DNA of 64,000 nucleotides from PFJX01 sp040757575 (GCA_040757575.1 JBFLXA010000012.1:1-64000); one strand, 5' to 3'. Counted from the first letter of the stretch, positions 1 through 8,138 are shown. Translations and numbers: made by a program. The notes: generated by a model not told the origin, from the letters alone.

Positions 1-20
1 ACTGAATCAAGGAGAAAGAC

Positions 21-335
21 ATGGCAGAACCGATGAAGATCCGCGCCTCCCTGAAGGGTGACGTAGCCGAAGTGAAGTGCCTGATGAACCACGTGATGGA
101 AACGGGCCTGCGCAAGGACGCGAAGACTGGCCAGGTGGTGCCTGCGCACCACATCACCAACGTGACCTGCGAAGTAGCGGGCAAGCAGGTGATGGACGCC
201 CAGTGGGGCGGCGGCATCAGCAAGAACCCCTACCTGGCCATCAAGGTCAAGGGCGTGAAGGCAGGTGACAAGGTGGTGGTGAAGTGGGTCGACAACAAGG
301 GCGACTCCAACACCGCTGAAGCTTCCGTAGGCTGA
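21..335 (+). CDS. soxZ: Sulfur-oxidation protein SoxZ
   Basis: SoxZ pairs with SoxY in the periplasm; the SoxYZ dimer carries the growing sulfur chain during thiosulfate oxidation. The 104-residue product has the family length and an all-beta immunoglobulin-like composition, with recognisable SoxZ blocks such as KCLMNHVMETGLRKD near the start and the GGGISKNPYLAIKVKG segment in the second half. There is no signal peptide, as expected for SoxZ, which is exported with SoxY. The start is fixed by GGAGAAAG eight bases upstream. soxY probably lies just left of the window. A hairpin at 345-380 closes the gene, so the next gene is likely transcribed separately. Confidence 0.93.
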   Translation: MAEPMKIRASLKGDVAEVKCLMNHVMETGLRKDAKTGQVVPAHHITNVTCEVAGKQVMDAQWGGGISKNPYLAIKVKGVKAGDKVVVKWVDNKGDSNTAEASVG

Positions 336-344
336 TCCAGCCTG

Positions 345-385
345 CCGTGAACGCCGGAATAGCCCTTCTGGTGTTCACGGTTTAT
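345..385 (+). terminator. Hairpin terminator after soxZ
   Basis: CCGTGAACGCC (345-355) pairs with GGTGTTCACGG (370-380), an 11-bp stem with one wobble pair, followed by a short T-rich stretch. It ends the sox transcript before the sigma-54 activator. The T run is weak, so it may be Rho-assisted. Confidence 0.5.
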
Positions 386-436
386 CTGCCATTGTCGTGC
401 TACGACTTCCCACCGATGCGTGTTACATAGACGCGT

Positions 437-1828
437 ATGAGCAAAGATCGCGTGCTACCTGAACAGAATATTCTGCAAAGCCTGGTGGATGCCCACCCGG
501 AGCCTTTTGCCCTGGTGGACCGGGAATACCGGGTGATTGCCGCCAACCAGCGTTATGCCGAGACCTACGCCGGCCTCAACAAGCAGGATGTGGTGGGTAT
601 GAAGTGCCATCAGGTCTCCCACAAGACTGATACCTCCTGTGAAATCAATGGAGAGGAATGCCCCCTGAAACGGGTCTTCGAAACGGGCGACGCCTACCAG
701 GTCATCCATCGCCATTTCGATGCCCACAACCATGCCGATTACGTGGCTGTCCACGCCAGTCCCATCCGCAATGACCAGGGGGAAGTGGTGCTCATCGGCG
801 AAAGCGTGGCGTCCATCAGCCACGACAAGGACTTGTGCTTCGACATGGACCGCATCGTCACCAGCGGTTGCTGTCCCTCCTTCATGCGTGCCATGGATAA
901 TCTGGTCACCCTGGCAGCCACGGATGCCCCCATCCTGATCCTGGGGGAAACGGGTACCGGCAAAGAAATGGCCGCCCAACTCATCCACCGCAAGTCCGGC
1001 CGCTTCAGCAAGGAGTTCGTGGCCATCGACTGCACTCAGTTCAGCGAAGAAACCTTCGTCAGCGAACTGTTCGGCCACCTGCGAGGGGCTTTTACCGGTG
1101 CTGTGGAAAACAAGATCGGCCTGTTTGAACTGGCCGACGGCGGCACCCTGTTCCTGGACGAGATTGGCGAATTGTCCATGAGTATCCAGGCGCGGCTACT
1201 GCGTGCCCTGGAAACAGGCCGCTTCCGTCGCCTGGGAGAAACCCGGGAACGTCAGTCCAATGTACGCCTGGTGTGCGCCACCAACCGGGATCTGAAGCAG
1301 ATGGTGGGGGAGGGCGCCTTCCGGGCGGATCTCTACTACCGCATCAACTGCATGCAGGTGGAATTGCCCCCCCTGCGCCATCGGCGCCAGGACCTACCGG
1401 AATTCATCGACTATTTCCTGGCCAGGGCGGGCCACGTTCACGGCATCAGTCCTGCCGCCCGCACGGCCCTCCTCAGTTACAGTTTTCCCGGCAACGTGCG
1501 AGAGATGCGCAACATCCTGGAGCGGGCGGCAGCTCTGGCCAAGGGTGGGCGAGTGGAGGTGGCACATTTGCCCCCGGAGGTCCTGAACCCGGCTCTGGCC
1601 GTGCCGATCTCTCCCTTGCACGACGAACACGCCTTCTTTCATGTACATGAAACCCCACACGACGCAAAACAGAGCGGCGCAGCGATTCTTGAAGTACTTG
1701 CCCGGCATGGAGGCAACCGGCGTCTGGCGGCTGAGGAGTTGGGGATTACCGAGCGCACCCTTTATCGTCGTCTGAAGGCCCTGACCGGGGAGTCCAATCC
1801 GGTGCAGGCAGATGACTCGCTGTCATGA
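437..1828 (+). CDS. PAS-domain sigma-54-dependent activator
   Basis: This is a bacterial enhancer-binding protein: a PAS sensor (about residues 10-125), an AAA+ sigma-54 interaction domain (about 150-375) and a C-terminal Fis-type helix-turn-helix (about 415-455). Walker A reads GETGTGKE near residue 170, the sigma-54 contact loop is an intact GAFTGA near 217, and Walker B is GGTLFLDEIGEL. The PAS domain carries Cys57, Cys68 and Cys75 in a C-x10-C-x6-C arrangement seen in some PAS sensors and possibly redox or metal responsive. There is no receiver domain, so it probably senses its signal directly. Paired palindromes at its own 3' end and a sigma-54 promoter 108 bases past its stop suggest it activates the downstream sulfide-oxidation operon. 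The family call is sure; the signal is unknown. Confidence 0.92.
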   Translation: MSKDRVLPEQNILQSLVDAHPEPFALVDREYRVIAANQRYAETYAGLNKQDVVGMKCHQVSHKTDTSCEINGEECPLKRVFETGDAYQVIHRHFDAHNHADYVAVHASPIRNDQGEVVLIGESVASISHDKDLCFDMDRIVTSGCCPSFMRAMDNLVTLAATDAPILILGETGTGKEMAAQLIHRKSGRFSKEFVAIDCTQFSEETFVSELFGHLRGAFTGAVENKIGLFELADGGTLFLDEIGELSMSIQARLLRALETGRFRRLGETRERQSNVRLVCATNRDLKQMVGEGAFRADLYYRINCMQVELPPLRHRRQDLPEFIDYFLARAGHVHGISPAARTALLSYSFPGNVREMRNILERAAALAKGGRVEVAHLPPEVLNPALAVPISPLHDEHAFFHVHETPHDAKQSGAAILEVLARHGGNRRLAAEELGITERTLYRRLKALTGESNPVQADDSLS

Positions 1829-1851
1829 CGCACCTCATGAAAAGTCATGAC
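1822..1851 (+). promoter_or_regulatory. Paired GTCATGAC palindromes, candidate enhancer
   Basis: The self-complementary octamer GTCATGAC occurs at 1822-1829 and again at 1844-1851. The 22-bp spacing is about two helical turns and puts both sites on one face of the DNA. They lie 85-114 bp upstream of the sigma-54 promoter at 1936 and overlap the stop codon of the activator gene, the normal place for an enhancer of a neighbouring sigma-54 activator. Confidence 0.55.
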
Positions 1852-1852
1852 C

Positions 1853-1881
1853 AAAAGGCCGGCGCAATGCCGGCCTTTTTC
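1853..1881 (+). terminator. Rho-independent terminator after the activator gene
   Basis: AAGGCCGGC (1855-1863) and GCCGGCCTT (1869-1877) form a perfect 9-bp stem with loop GCAAT, running into TTTTTC. It separates the activator transcript from the sigma-54-driven operon. Confidence 0.88.
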
Positions 1882-1935
1882 TTGCCTGTCACGGTAATGC
1901 ACTGTTTTGGTTGACTAATTATTTCTGTCTTCAGT

Positions 1936-1951
1936 TGGCACAGCCATTGCC
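1936..1951 (+). promoter_or_regulatory. Sigma-54 promoter of the CZB-rhodanese-fcc operon
   Basis: TGGCACAGCCATTGCC matches the -24/-12 consensus (TGGCAC-N5-TTGC) with correct spacing. The start point should be near 1963, about 20 bases before the ATG at 1983. No TGT-N10-ACA NifA site was found upstream, so the local PAS activator is the likelier partner. Confidence 0.75.
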
Positions 1952-1982
1952 TATGGGCTGGTCTGTTCATCTGGAGACCGAA

Positions 1983-2366
1983 ATGACCAAGCAGGAAGCA
2001 ATGCGCATGGTGCGACAGGCCAAGTCGGCCCATATCCGCTGGCGCGCTTTCGTTTTGTCTATGCTGGCGGGGCTGGAGGTGGCCGAGCACCAGGCCCCCA
2101 TCCACCACAAGGCCTGCGACTTCGGCCAGTGGTTCTACAGCGACGGCTTTCGCGCCTTTGCCCACTGGCCCATCTACCAGGACGTGGAATACGTCCATGA
2201 ACTGCTCCACGCCGTCTACGAACGCCTGTACCAGGCCTGTTCCGAAGCGCACCAGGCGGAGGCCGAGCGCCTGTCCGGCCAGTTGATGGGCATATCCGAA
2301 TCCCTGTTAGTGACCCTGGACCTGCTGGATGAAGAAATCTTCACCGCCCGGGATGAAGACTTTTAA
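1983..2366 (+). CDS. Stand-alone CZB (zinc-binding) domain protein
   Basis: The 127-residue product is almost entirely a CZB domain, the zinc-binding four-helix module usually found at the C terminus of chemoreceptors and diguanylate cyclases. The expected ligands are visible: His17, Cys45 in the signature C-x-FG-x-W-x-Y, and His72 and His76 in VHELLH. CZB domains elsewhere respond to zinc or to oxidants such as hypochlorite through the Zn-Cys centre. Here there is no partner domain, so it may act in trans, perhaps signalling sulfur or redox state. The reading frame is open from a TTG at 1911, but ATG 1983 is chosen because GGAG sits just upstream and the sigma-54 promoter at 1936 would otherwise fall inside the gene. 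First gene of the operon. Confidence 0.8.
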   Translation: MTKQEAMRMVRQAKSAHIRWRAFVLSMLAGLEVAEHQAPIHHKACDFGQWFYSDGFRAFAHWPIYQDVEYVHELLHAVYERLYQACSEAHQAEAERLSGQLMGISESLLVTLDLLDEEIFTARDEDF

Positions 2367-2378
2367 GAGGACGCCCCC

Positions 2379-3065
2379 ATGAAGATTCGTCTTTGCCATT
2401 ACGGCCTGTCGGCCACCGTCCTGCTGGCAGCCCTGCTCCAGGTGCCGGTTGCCCGGGGCGAGGCCACGGTGTTCATCACCCCGGACCTGCCCACCGTGCA
2501 AGTGCTGAACGACGGCAAACCCGTGACCATCGAGCGTAATCCGGATACGGACAACATGGTGGATCCGGACTTTTCCCTCACTTCCCGTCCCTGTCCGCCT
2601 TACTGCATCCAGCCCATGAACCTGCCGGGCGGGGTGGAGACCCTGGGGGAACTGGAACTCATCGCCTACCTGCAACGGGTGGGCAGGGACGACAGCGTGC
2701 TGGTGATTGACTCCCGGGATGGGGACTGGCCCCTGCGCTCCGGCGTGATCCCCGGCGCGGTAGTGATTCCCTGGCAGCAACTCCATCCAGCCCACACCAG
2801 CGCCTCCGGGATAGCCGATCTGCTGATGCTGCGCTTTGACGCGGTACGCCAGGAAGGTCTGTGGAACTTCGAGAACGCTCGCACCCTGGTGTTCTACTGC
2901 AACGGCCCCTGGTGCGGGCAATCCCCCACCAACATCAAACAGCTCATGGCCCTGGGCTACCCCGCCCAGAAGCTGAAGTGGTACCGGGGCGGCATGCAGG
3001 CCTGGAAGGTACTGGGCCTGGCCACGGTACCGCCTGCCTCCCTATCGACATCCCCCACCCCCTGA
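2379..3065 (+). CDS. Periplasmic rhodanese-like protein
   Basis: The 228-residue protein begins with a Sec signal peptide (hydrophobic run about residues 8-26, cleavage near ARG-EA). A single rhodanese domain follows from about residue 90, with the active-site cysteine in CNGPWCGQSP near residue 172. Rhodaneses move sulfane sulfur between thiols or onto cyanide. The first 60 mature residues, with a PCPPYC motif, are not part of the rhodanese fold and may be a binding segment. It lies 12 bases after the CZB gene and 10 before the DUF302-like gene, so it is co-transcribed with the flavocytochrome c genes. A role in handling sulfane sulfur made by sulfide oxidation is inferred. Confidence 0.85.
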   Translation: MKIRLCHYGLSATVLLAALLQVPVARGEATVFITPDLPTVQVLNDGKPVTIERNPDTDNMVDPDFSLTSRPCPPYCIQPMNLPGGVETLGELELIAYLQRVGRDDSVLVIDSRDGDWPLRSGVIPGAVVIPWQQLHPAHTSASGIADLLMLRFDAVRQEGLWNFENARTLVFYCNGPWCGQSPTNIKQLMALGYPAQKLKWYRGGMQAWKVLGLATVPPASLSTSPTP

Positions 3066-3075
3066 GGAGATTCCC

Positions 3076-3789
3076 TTGAAGCGATCCACGCTTGCCCTCG
3101 CATTGCTGTTTTCCGCCGCCACGGCCCAGGCCCAGATGCCTGCTGCTGCTCCCGCCAACCCCTACCTCACCCAGGTGCCGGGTTTCACCCTGCCCAACAT
3201 CCCTGCCTACCTGGGGCTCATCGGCTCCATCGCCACCTTCAAGCCCTCCACGGCGGCCAAGCCTTACTCCATGGCCGCCAGCCTGCCTCGGGAGCAGAAA
3301 GTGGCCCTCATGCAGGCCATGATGGCCCTGATGCCCAGCATGGGCATCCGCGACGCCATGAGCTTCATGTCCACCAAATACAAGGCGGCGGACGGGCTGA
3401 CCTTCGACGACGTGGTCCAGTCCATGGAGTTGCGCGCCAACAGCCTCAACTTCAAGAAGGTAGGCCATTCCCCCATGTGGAAAGACATCCAGGCAGTTCT
3501 GGGGGACACCGATGCGCCGCGCATGGAGGTATTCCATTACTGCGATATCGCCGCCGGCCGGGAAGTGCTCAAGGCCGCGCCGGAGGCCATCGCCTACCTG
3601 CCCTGCCGCATCGCCATCATGGAAGACGCCAACAAGCAGATCTGGATCATCACCCTGGACTGGGACATGGCTTGGCTGGACACCGTGAACGGCCAGATGG
3701 GCATCAACCCGGAGCTGTCCCGGTATGCCAAGGACATCCGCGACAAGATGGACAACATCATGCAGGCCGCCGCGAAGGGCGATCTGTAA
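3076..3789 (+). CDS. Exported DUF302-like protein
   Basis: The start is TTG: GAGGAG six bases upstream fits it, and it gives a typical Sec signal peptide ending at AQA (residues 1-20). The C-terminal half resembles the DUF302 family, with EVFHYCDIAAGREVL followed by YLPCRIAIMED, including the conserved FHYC and LPCR motifs. DUF302 proteins have no settled function but recur in sulfur-oxidiser gene clusters. The first 130 residues are Pro/Met-rich and hold an unidentified helical segment. Its position between a periplasmic rhodanese and a methionine-rich exported protein suggests a shared periplasmic task in sulfide or sulfur handling. Confidence 0.7.
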   Translation: MKRSTLALALLFSAATAQAQMPAAAPANPYLTQVPGFTLPNIPAYLGLIGSIATFKPSTAAKPYSMAASLPREQKVALMQAMMALMPSMGIRDAMSFMSTKYKAADGLTFDDVVQSMELRANSLNFKKVGHSPMWKDIQAVLGDTDAPRMEVFHYCDIAAGREVLKAAPEAIAYLPCRIAIMEDANKQIWIITLDWDMAWLDTVNGQMGINPELSRYAKDIRDKMDNIMQAAAKGDL

Positions 3790-3836
3790 CCCCTCCGCAT
3801 TTCCCTCCCTCCCCCCACCCACCCCAAGGAGCAACG

Positions 3837-4553
3837 ATGAAAGCGATCCCCCTGTTTGTGCTGACCCTCAGTGCCGCTGCGTTTTCCCTGCCCAACGCCC
3901 TGGCCGCCGAGTCCCCCCAGGCCACTGCCGAAAAGATGCTGGACCCTACCCGCAACGCCTCTGCCTTCAAGGATCCCAAGGCCTTTACCGAGTGGACCGC
4001 AAACATGATGAACCCGGCCACATCCCTGGCCCTGATGCAGAAAGGCATGGACCCCAACACGGCCACCAAGATGATGGCCGGCATGATGAATCCCGCCGCC
4101 CTGCAAAACTACATGCAGTTTTCCGATCCGGCCGTGGCCATGAAATGGATGGCAGCGGGCTTGGACCCCAACTTCTACGCCAGCCTGATGGCCCAGGGCC
4201 TCAACCCGGCCAACTACCTGTCCTGGATGACAGCACCCCTGAGCCCCCAGGCCCTTGGCATGGGTATGCAGATGCTCAACCCGGCCCTGTACGCCAACTG
4301 GATGGCCGCCCCCGTGAGTCCCCAGGCGGTGAACACCATGATGGCCCCCATGAACCCCAACCTGTACATGAACTGGATGGGGGCCGGCATGAATCCCACC
4401 ACCTATGGCACCTGGGGCCAGATGCTGGGCGCGCCGGCTGCAGCAGCCGGGGCAGTGGCCCCCACGGCCGCTGCCGTGGCCGCCCCTGCCGGCAATGCCT
4501 TCGACCCGGCGGCATTGCTGAAGATGCTGCCCGTGCCTGCCGCGCCCCAGTAA
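3837..4553 (+). CDS. Exported methionine-rich tandem-repeat protein
   Basis: I do not recognise this family by name. The 238-residue product has a Sec signal peptide (cleavage near ALA-AE, residue 23) and then about eleven tandem units of 12-15 residues between about residues 56 and 188. Each unit ends in Asn-Pro, Asp-Pro or Ser-Pro and usually contains Tyr or Asn followed by Trp-Met, as in YANWMAAPVSP. Around 27 of 238 residues are methionine. An Ala/Pro-rich tail follows. The repeats look like short helices broken by proline, giving a ladder with Met and Trp on one face. Copper binding, haem-protein docking or attachment to sulfur globules are possible. AAGGAG precedes the ATG. Confidence 0.75.
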   Translation: MKAIPLFVLTLSAAAFSLPNALAAESPQATAEKMLDPTRNASAFKDPKAFTEWTANMMNPATSLALMQKGMDPNTATKMMAGMMNPAALQNYMQFSDPAVAMKWMAAGLDPNFYASLMAQGLNPANYLSWMTAPLSPQALGMGMQMLNPALYANWMAAPVSPQAVNTMMAPMNPNLYMNWMGAGMNPTTYGTWGQMLGAPAAAAGAVAPTAAAVAAPAGNAFDPAALLKMLPVPAAPQ

Positions 4554-4597
4554 TAGCCATAACACCTGCAACCGACCGAGAAGAGAGGAGATCCACC

Positions 4598-5176
4598 ATG
4601 AAACACACAATACTGATCGCCGCCACCCTGGGCTTGACCGCTCTGGCCCCCCTGGCTGGCCAGGCGGCCGGGCCGGACATCGCCGGCCTGGCCAAGAGCT
4701 GCAACAACTGCCACGGCGACGGCATGAGCGTGGGCCAGTCCATGCCCAGCATCGGCGGCCTGTCCGCCACCTACCTGGAACACGTGATGCAGCAGTGGAA
4801 GACCGGCGAACGGTATTCCGCTGTCATGGGCCGACTCATCAAGGGCTATACCGACCAGGAAATTGCTGCCCTGGCCGACTATTTCTCCAAGCAGCCCTGG
4901 AAGCCCGCGCCCCAGACCCTGGACGCCAAACTGGTAGCCCACGGCAAGGACGCCGCCGAGCGTTGTTCCAGTTGCCACGGCGACACCGGCGTGCCGGAAG
5001 ACGACGAAACCCCTCGCCTCACCGGGCAATGGGCCAAATACATGGAACTGGAGTTGATGAAGTACCGGGACGAGGCCGTGACCATGCCCCACAAGAAGAT
5101 GCGCACCAACGCCAAGAAGCTGGCGCCCGAAGACGTGGCCGCTGCCACCGCCCATTACGCCAGCCAACAGAAATAA
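4598..5176 (+). CDS. fccA: Di-haem cytochrome subunit of sulfide dehydrogenase (FccA/SoxE type)
   Basis: This is the electron-accepting subunit of flavocytochrome c sulfide dehydrogenase. The 192-residue protein has a Sec signal peptide (cleavage near GQAAG) and two CxxCH haem sites: CNNCH at residues 35-39 and CSSCH near residue 123. Each sits in a half-repeat of cytochrome c4 type, with likely axial methionines in the MSVGQSMPSIGG and TMPHKKM segments. The flavoprotein subunit follows after 13 bases. Electrons from sulfide pass from FAD through the two haems to a soluble cytochrome. It could equally be named SoxE; the FccAB/SoxEF distinction cannot be made from this pair alone. Confidence 0.85.
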   Translation: MKHTILIAATLGLTALAPLAGQAAGPDIAGLAKSCNNCHGDGMSVGQSMPSIGGLSATYLEHVMQQWKTGERYSAVMGRLIKGYTDQEIAALADYFSKQPWKPAPQTLDAKLVAHGKDAAERCSSCHGDTGVPEDDETPRLTGQWAKYMELELMKYRDEAVTMPHKKMRTNAKKLAPEDVAAATAHYASQQK

Positions 5177-5189
5177 GAAAGGAGACGCC

Positions 5190-6496
5190 ATGAGCCTCAA
5201 ACCTACCTTTACCCGCCGCGCCTTCATCCAATCCCTGGCGGCCGCCGGCTCCGCCGCCGTGCTCACCGTGCCTCGCACCGCCCACGCCGCCGCCGCCAAG
5301 GCCAAGGTGGTGGTCATCGGCGGCGGTTTCGCCGGTTCCACCGCTGCCAAGTACATCAAGACCATGGATCCGGCCATCGATGTCACCCTCATCGAGCCCA
5401 ACACCACCTACACGTCCTGCCCCCTGTCCAACGAGGTGCTGTCCGGCCACCGGGACATCAGCACCCTGCAAACCGGCTATGGCGCTGCTGCCAAGCGGGG
5501 CATCAACCTGGTGCACGAACATGTGGGCAGCGTGGACCCGGCCAAAAAGACCGTCACCACCGCCAGCGGCAATACCCTGGCCTACGATGCCCTGGTGATG
5601 GCCCCCGGTATTTCGTTCCAATACGAGGCCGTGGAGGGCTACTCGAAGGAGGCTGCCCAGTTGCTGCCCCATGCCTATAAGGCCGGCGAACAGACCCTGC
5701 TGTTGAAGAAGCAACTGGAGGCCATGCCCGACGGCGGCACCTTCATCATCTCCGTGCCCACCAAGCCCTTCCGCTGCCCGCCCGGGCCCTATGAGCGGGC
5801 CGCCCAGGTGGCCAGCTACCTGAAGCACCACGGCAAGGCCAAGTCCAAGGTGGTGATCCTGGACGCCAACGATTCCTTCTCCAAGAAAGGGTTGTTCGAG
5901 CAGGGCTGGAAGGCCCTCTACCCGGGAATGATCGAGTGGGTGGCCGGGGCCGCTGGCGGCAAGGTCACCAAGGTGGACGCCGCCACCCGTACCGCCTACA
6001 CCGACTTCCACGAGATGAAGGCGGACGTGCTGAACCTGATCCCACCCCACGTGGCGGGAAAGATCGCCCAGCAGACCGGGCTGACCAACGCCAACGGCTG
6101 GTGCGAGGTGGTACCCATGACCATGGAATCCACGGTGCACAAGGACATCTATCCGGTGGGGGATGCCTGCATCGCCGGGGAACTGCCGGTGTTCGACATG
6201 CCCAAATCCGCCCACATGGCCATCACCCAGGCCAAGGTGGCGGCGGCGCCATCGTCGCCAGGCTGAACGGTCTGCCCACCCCCCAGCCCTGGTACGTGAA
6301 CACCTGCTTCAGCACCCTGGCGCCGGATTACGGCATCTCCGTGGTGCACGTCTACCGGGTTACGGACAACCAGTTCGTGTATGTGAAGGAAGCAGGAGGC
6401 ATCTCTCCCCTGGATGCGCCTCCGATTCAACGAAAACTTGAAGCGGAGTACTGCGTGGGCTGGTTCAACAACGTCATGGCGGATGCCTTCGCCTAG
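5190..6496 (+). pseudogene. fccB: Sulfide dehydrogenase flavoprotein FccB/SoxF, interrupted by a frameshift
   Basis: The flavoprotein subunit oxidises sulfide with FAD and passes electrons to FccA in the periplasm. A twin-arginine signal (TRRAFIQ, Arg9-Arg10) starts the protein, followed by the FAD fold GGGFAG (44-49) and Cys77 in TSCPLSNEV, which matches the site of covalent FAD attachment in FccB. RCPPGPYERA and GWCEV carry the likely redox-active cysteine pair. The frame breaks in the GCG-rich run at about 6238-6250: frame one ends at 6266, while the family C terminus (NTCFSTLAPDYGISVVHVY to the end) continues one frame over to the TAG at 6494. One missing base explains it. With that base the product would be about 435 residues, the usual length. 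Sequencing error and true mutation are both possible. Confidence 0.85.
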
Positions 6497-6519
6497 GGCA
6501 CCGGCTTCATCCACCCGGG

Positions 6520-6600
6520 TTCCCCCATCCCCGGCCCTTCCCCCGCGGGGGAAGGGAGTACATCCCCCTATCCCCCCGGGAGAGGGTAGGTGTGAGGGAG
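6520..6600. repeat. C/G-rich palindromic repeats (CCCCTCTCCC family)
   Basis: CCCTTCCCCC and its inverted copy form a near-perfect palindrome at 6535-6556, followed by a second, imperfect one at about 6567-6587. These are members of the intergenic palindrome family seen at seven other places in the window. They lie between fccB and the pentahaem cytochrome gene. Confidence 0.8.
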
Positions 6601-6641
6601 CACCGTATCCATAGCCTTAACCCTTCATTCCAGGAGGCACC

Positions 6642-8138
6642 ATGTCCCTCTTTCGCACCCGGCTGATGCTTGTCATCGGCCTGTTCGGCGGCCTGGCCGC
6701 CAGCATGATGTATTCCGCCAACGCGGTGACCCCGCCGGAGCCCGCCCAGTTGGTGGAAGGCCCCACGGCGGCCTGCAAACCGTCCAACCTGGCCATCAAG
6801 GATGACCGCAAGCTCAAGGCCGAGGACTTCGAGGAGCCCAAGGCCTGCGGCAAGTGTCATGAGCGCCAGTACAAGGGTTGGAACGGTTCCATGCACTCCC
6901 TCGCCTTCAAGGACCCGGTGTTCCAGGCGGAGTGGGCCCTGGCCTTCAAGGCCACGGATGGCCATGCCCTGAACGACTGCGGTGGCTGCCACACCCCCAT
7001 CGGCGTGGCTACCGGCACGGTCAAGTTCGACCCCACGCTCGGCAAGCACGGCGGTTTTACCGCCCCCAAGGTGGCGGAGCATGGAGTGTCCTGTGACGTG
7101 TGCCACTCGGTATCCGGCTCCACGGCGAAAAAGACCTTCAATGGTCAGCCGGGCAATGCCTCCATTGAGCTGAACCCGGGGGAGACCAAGTACGGCCCCT
7201 TCAAGGATGCCAAGTCCGGCTACCACGAGACGGAGTATTCGGAACTGCACACCAAGGCCGAGTTCTGCGGCAGTTGCCACAACATCTTCCACTCCCAGAA
7301 CCAGTTCCCCATCGAGCATACTTACGACGAATGGAAGAACTCCGCCTACGGCCAGGCCGGCATTCCCTGTCAGGACTGCCACATGGTGCCGGTGGACGTG
7401 GCCATCCAGGTGGCGGACCGCATGATCCGCGCCAAGGACGTGCCCAACCACGGCCTGGGGGGCATCGCCGCCAAGGGCTCCAAGAAGGAACGGGAGCTGG
7501 TCCATGACCACGGCTTCGTGGGGGGCAACACGGTGATTGCCGCTGCCCTGGGAGTGCCTGGCGCCGAGGAGAACAAGGCCGAGGCCGTCAAGCGCCTGCA
7601 GAACGCTGCCGACATGGACATGGAGGTGAGGAAAGGCAAAGGCGGCGCCAACGAGTTGCGCATCAAGGTCACCAACGTGCGCGCTGGCCACCATCTGCCC
7701 ACCAGCCTCACTTTCATCCGTCGCATCTGGTTGGACGTGACCATCACCGACGACCAGGGCCGCGTCATCCTGCGTTCTGGCGAGCTTGACGAGCACAACC
7801 GGGTGGACAAGGACACGGTGATCTTCGGCAACCATTCCGTGGACAAACACGGCAAGCCCACGGTGAACCCCTGGGAGATCGCCGGCTTCGATGAGCTCAA
7901 CACCATCCCGCCCAAGGGCCACCGCTACGGCATCTATGCCTTCCAGCTGCCGGCCGATGCCCAGGGCTTCAAGGTGGTGGCCAAGCTCAACTACCAGTCC
8001 TACGACCAGAAGGTGGCGGACAAGCTCCTGGGGGACAAGGCCATCAAGGTGCCTACCGTGGAGATGAAGGCCCTGAACCGGACCTATGACACCAGTCTCA
8101 AGCAGGTGACCACCCCGGAAAAGGTGGCTGCCCGCTGA
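6642..8138 (+). CDS. Pentahaem c-type cytochrome (cytochrome c554-like)
   Basis: The 498-residue exported protein has a signal peptide (hydrophobic residues 8-27) and five CxxCH haem sites: CGKCH, CGGCH, CDVCH, CGSCH and CQDCH, all in the first half (about residues 70-250). Spacing and surrounding motifs resemble the cytochrome c554 family of multihaem electron carriers. The second half has no haem site and looks beta-rich (AGHHLPTSLTFIRRIWLDVTI), similar to the C-terminal domain of some multihaem cytochromes. AGGAGG precedes the ATG. It lies 145 bases after fccB and ends with a strong terminator, so it could belong to the sulfide operon or have its own promoter. Substrate and partner are unknown. 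Confidence 0.82.
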   Translation: MSLFRTRLMLVIGLFGGLAASMMYSANAVTPPEPAQLVEGPTAACKPSNLAIKDDRKLKAEDFEEPKACGKCHERQYKGWNGSMHSLAFKDPVFQAEWALAFKATDGHALNDCGGCHTPIGVATGTVKFDPTLGKHGGFTAPKVAEHGVSCDVCHSVSGSTAKKTFNGQPGNASIELNPGETKYGPFKDAKSGYHETEYSELHTKAEFCGSCHNIFHSQNQFPIEHTYDEWKNSAYGQAGIPCQDCHMVPVDVAIQVADRMIRAKDVPNHGLGGIAAKGSKKERELVHDHGFVGGNTVIAAALGVPGAEENKAEAVKRLQNAADMDMEVRKGKGGANELRIKVTNVRAGHHLPTSLTFIRRIWLDVTITDDQGRVILRSGELDEHNRVDKDTVIFGNHSVDKHGKPTVNPWEIAGFDELNTIPPKGHRYGIYAFQLPADAQGFKVVAKLNYQSYDQKVADKLLGDKAIKVPTVEMKALNRTYDTSLKQVTTPEKVAAR

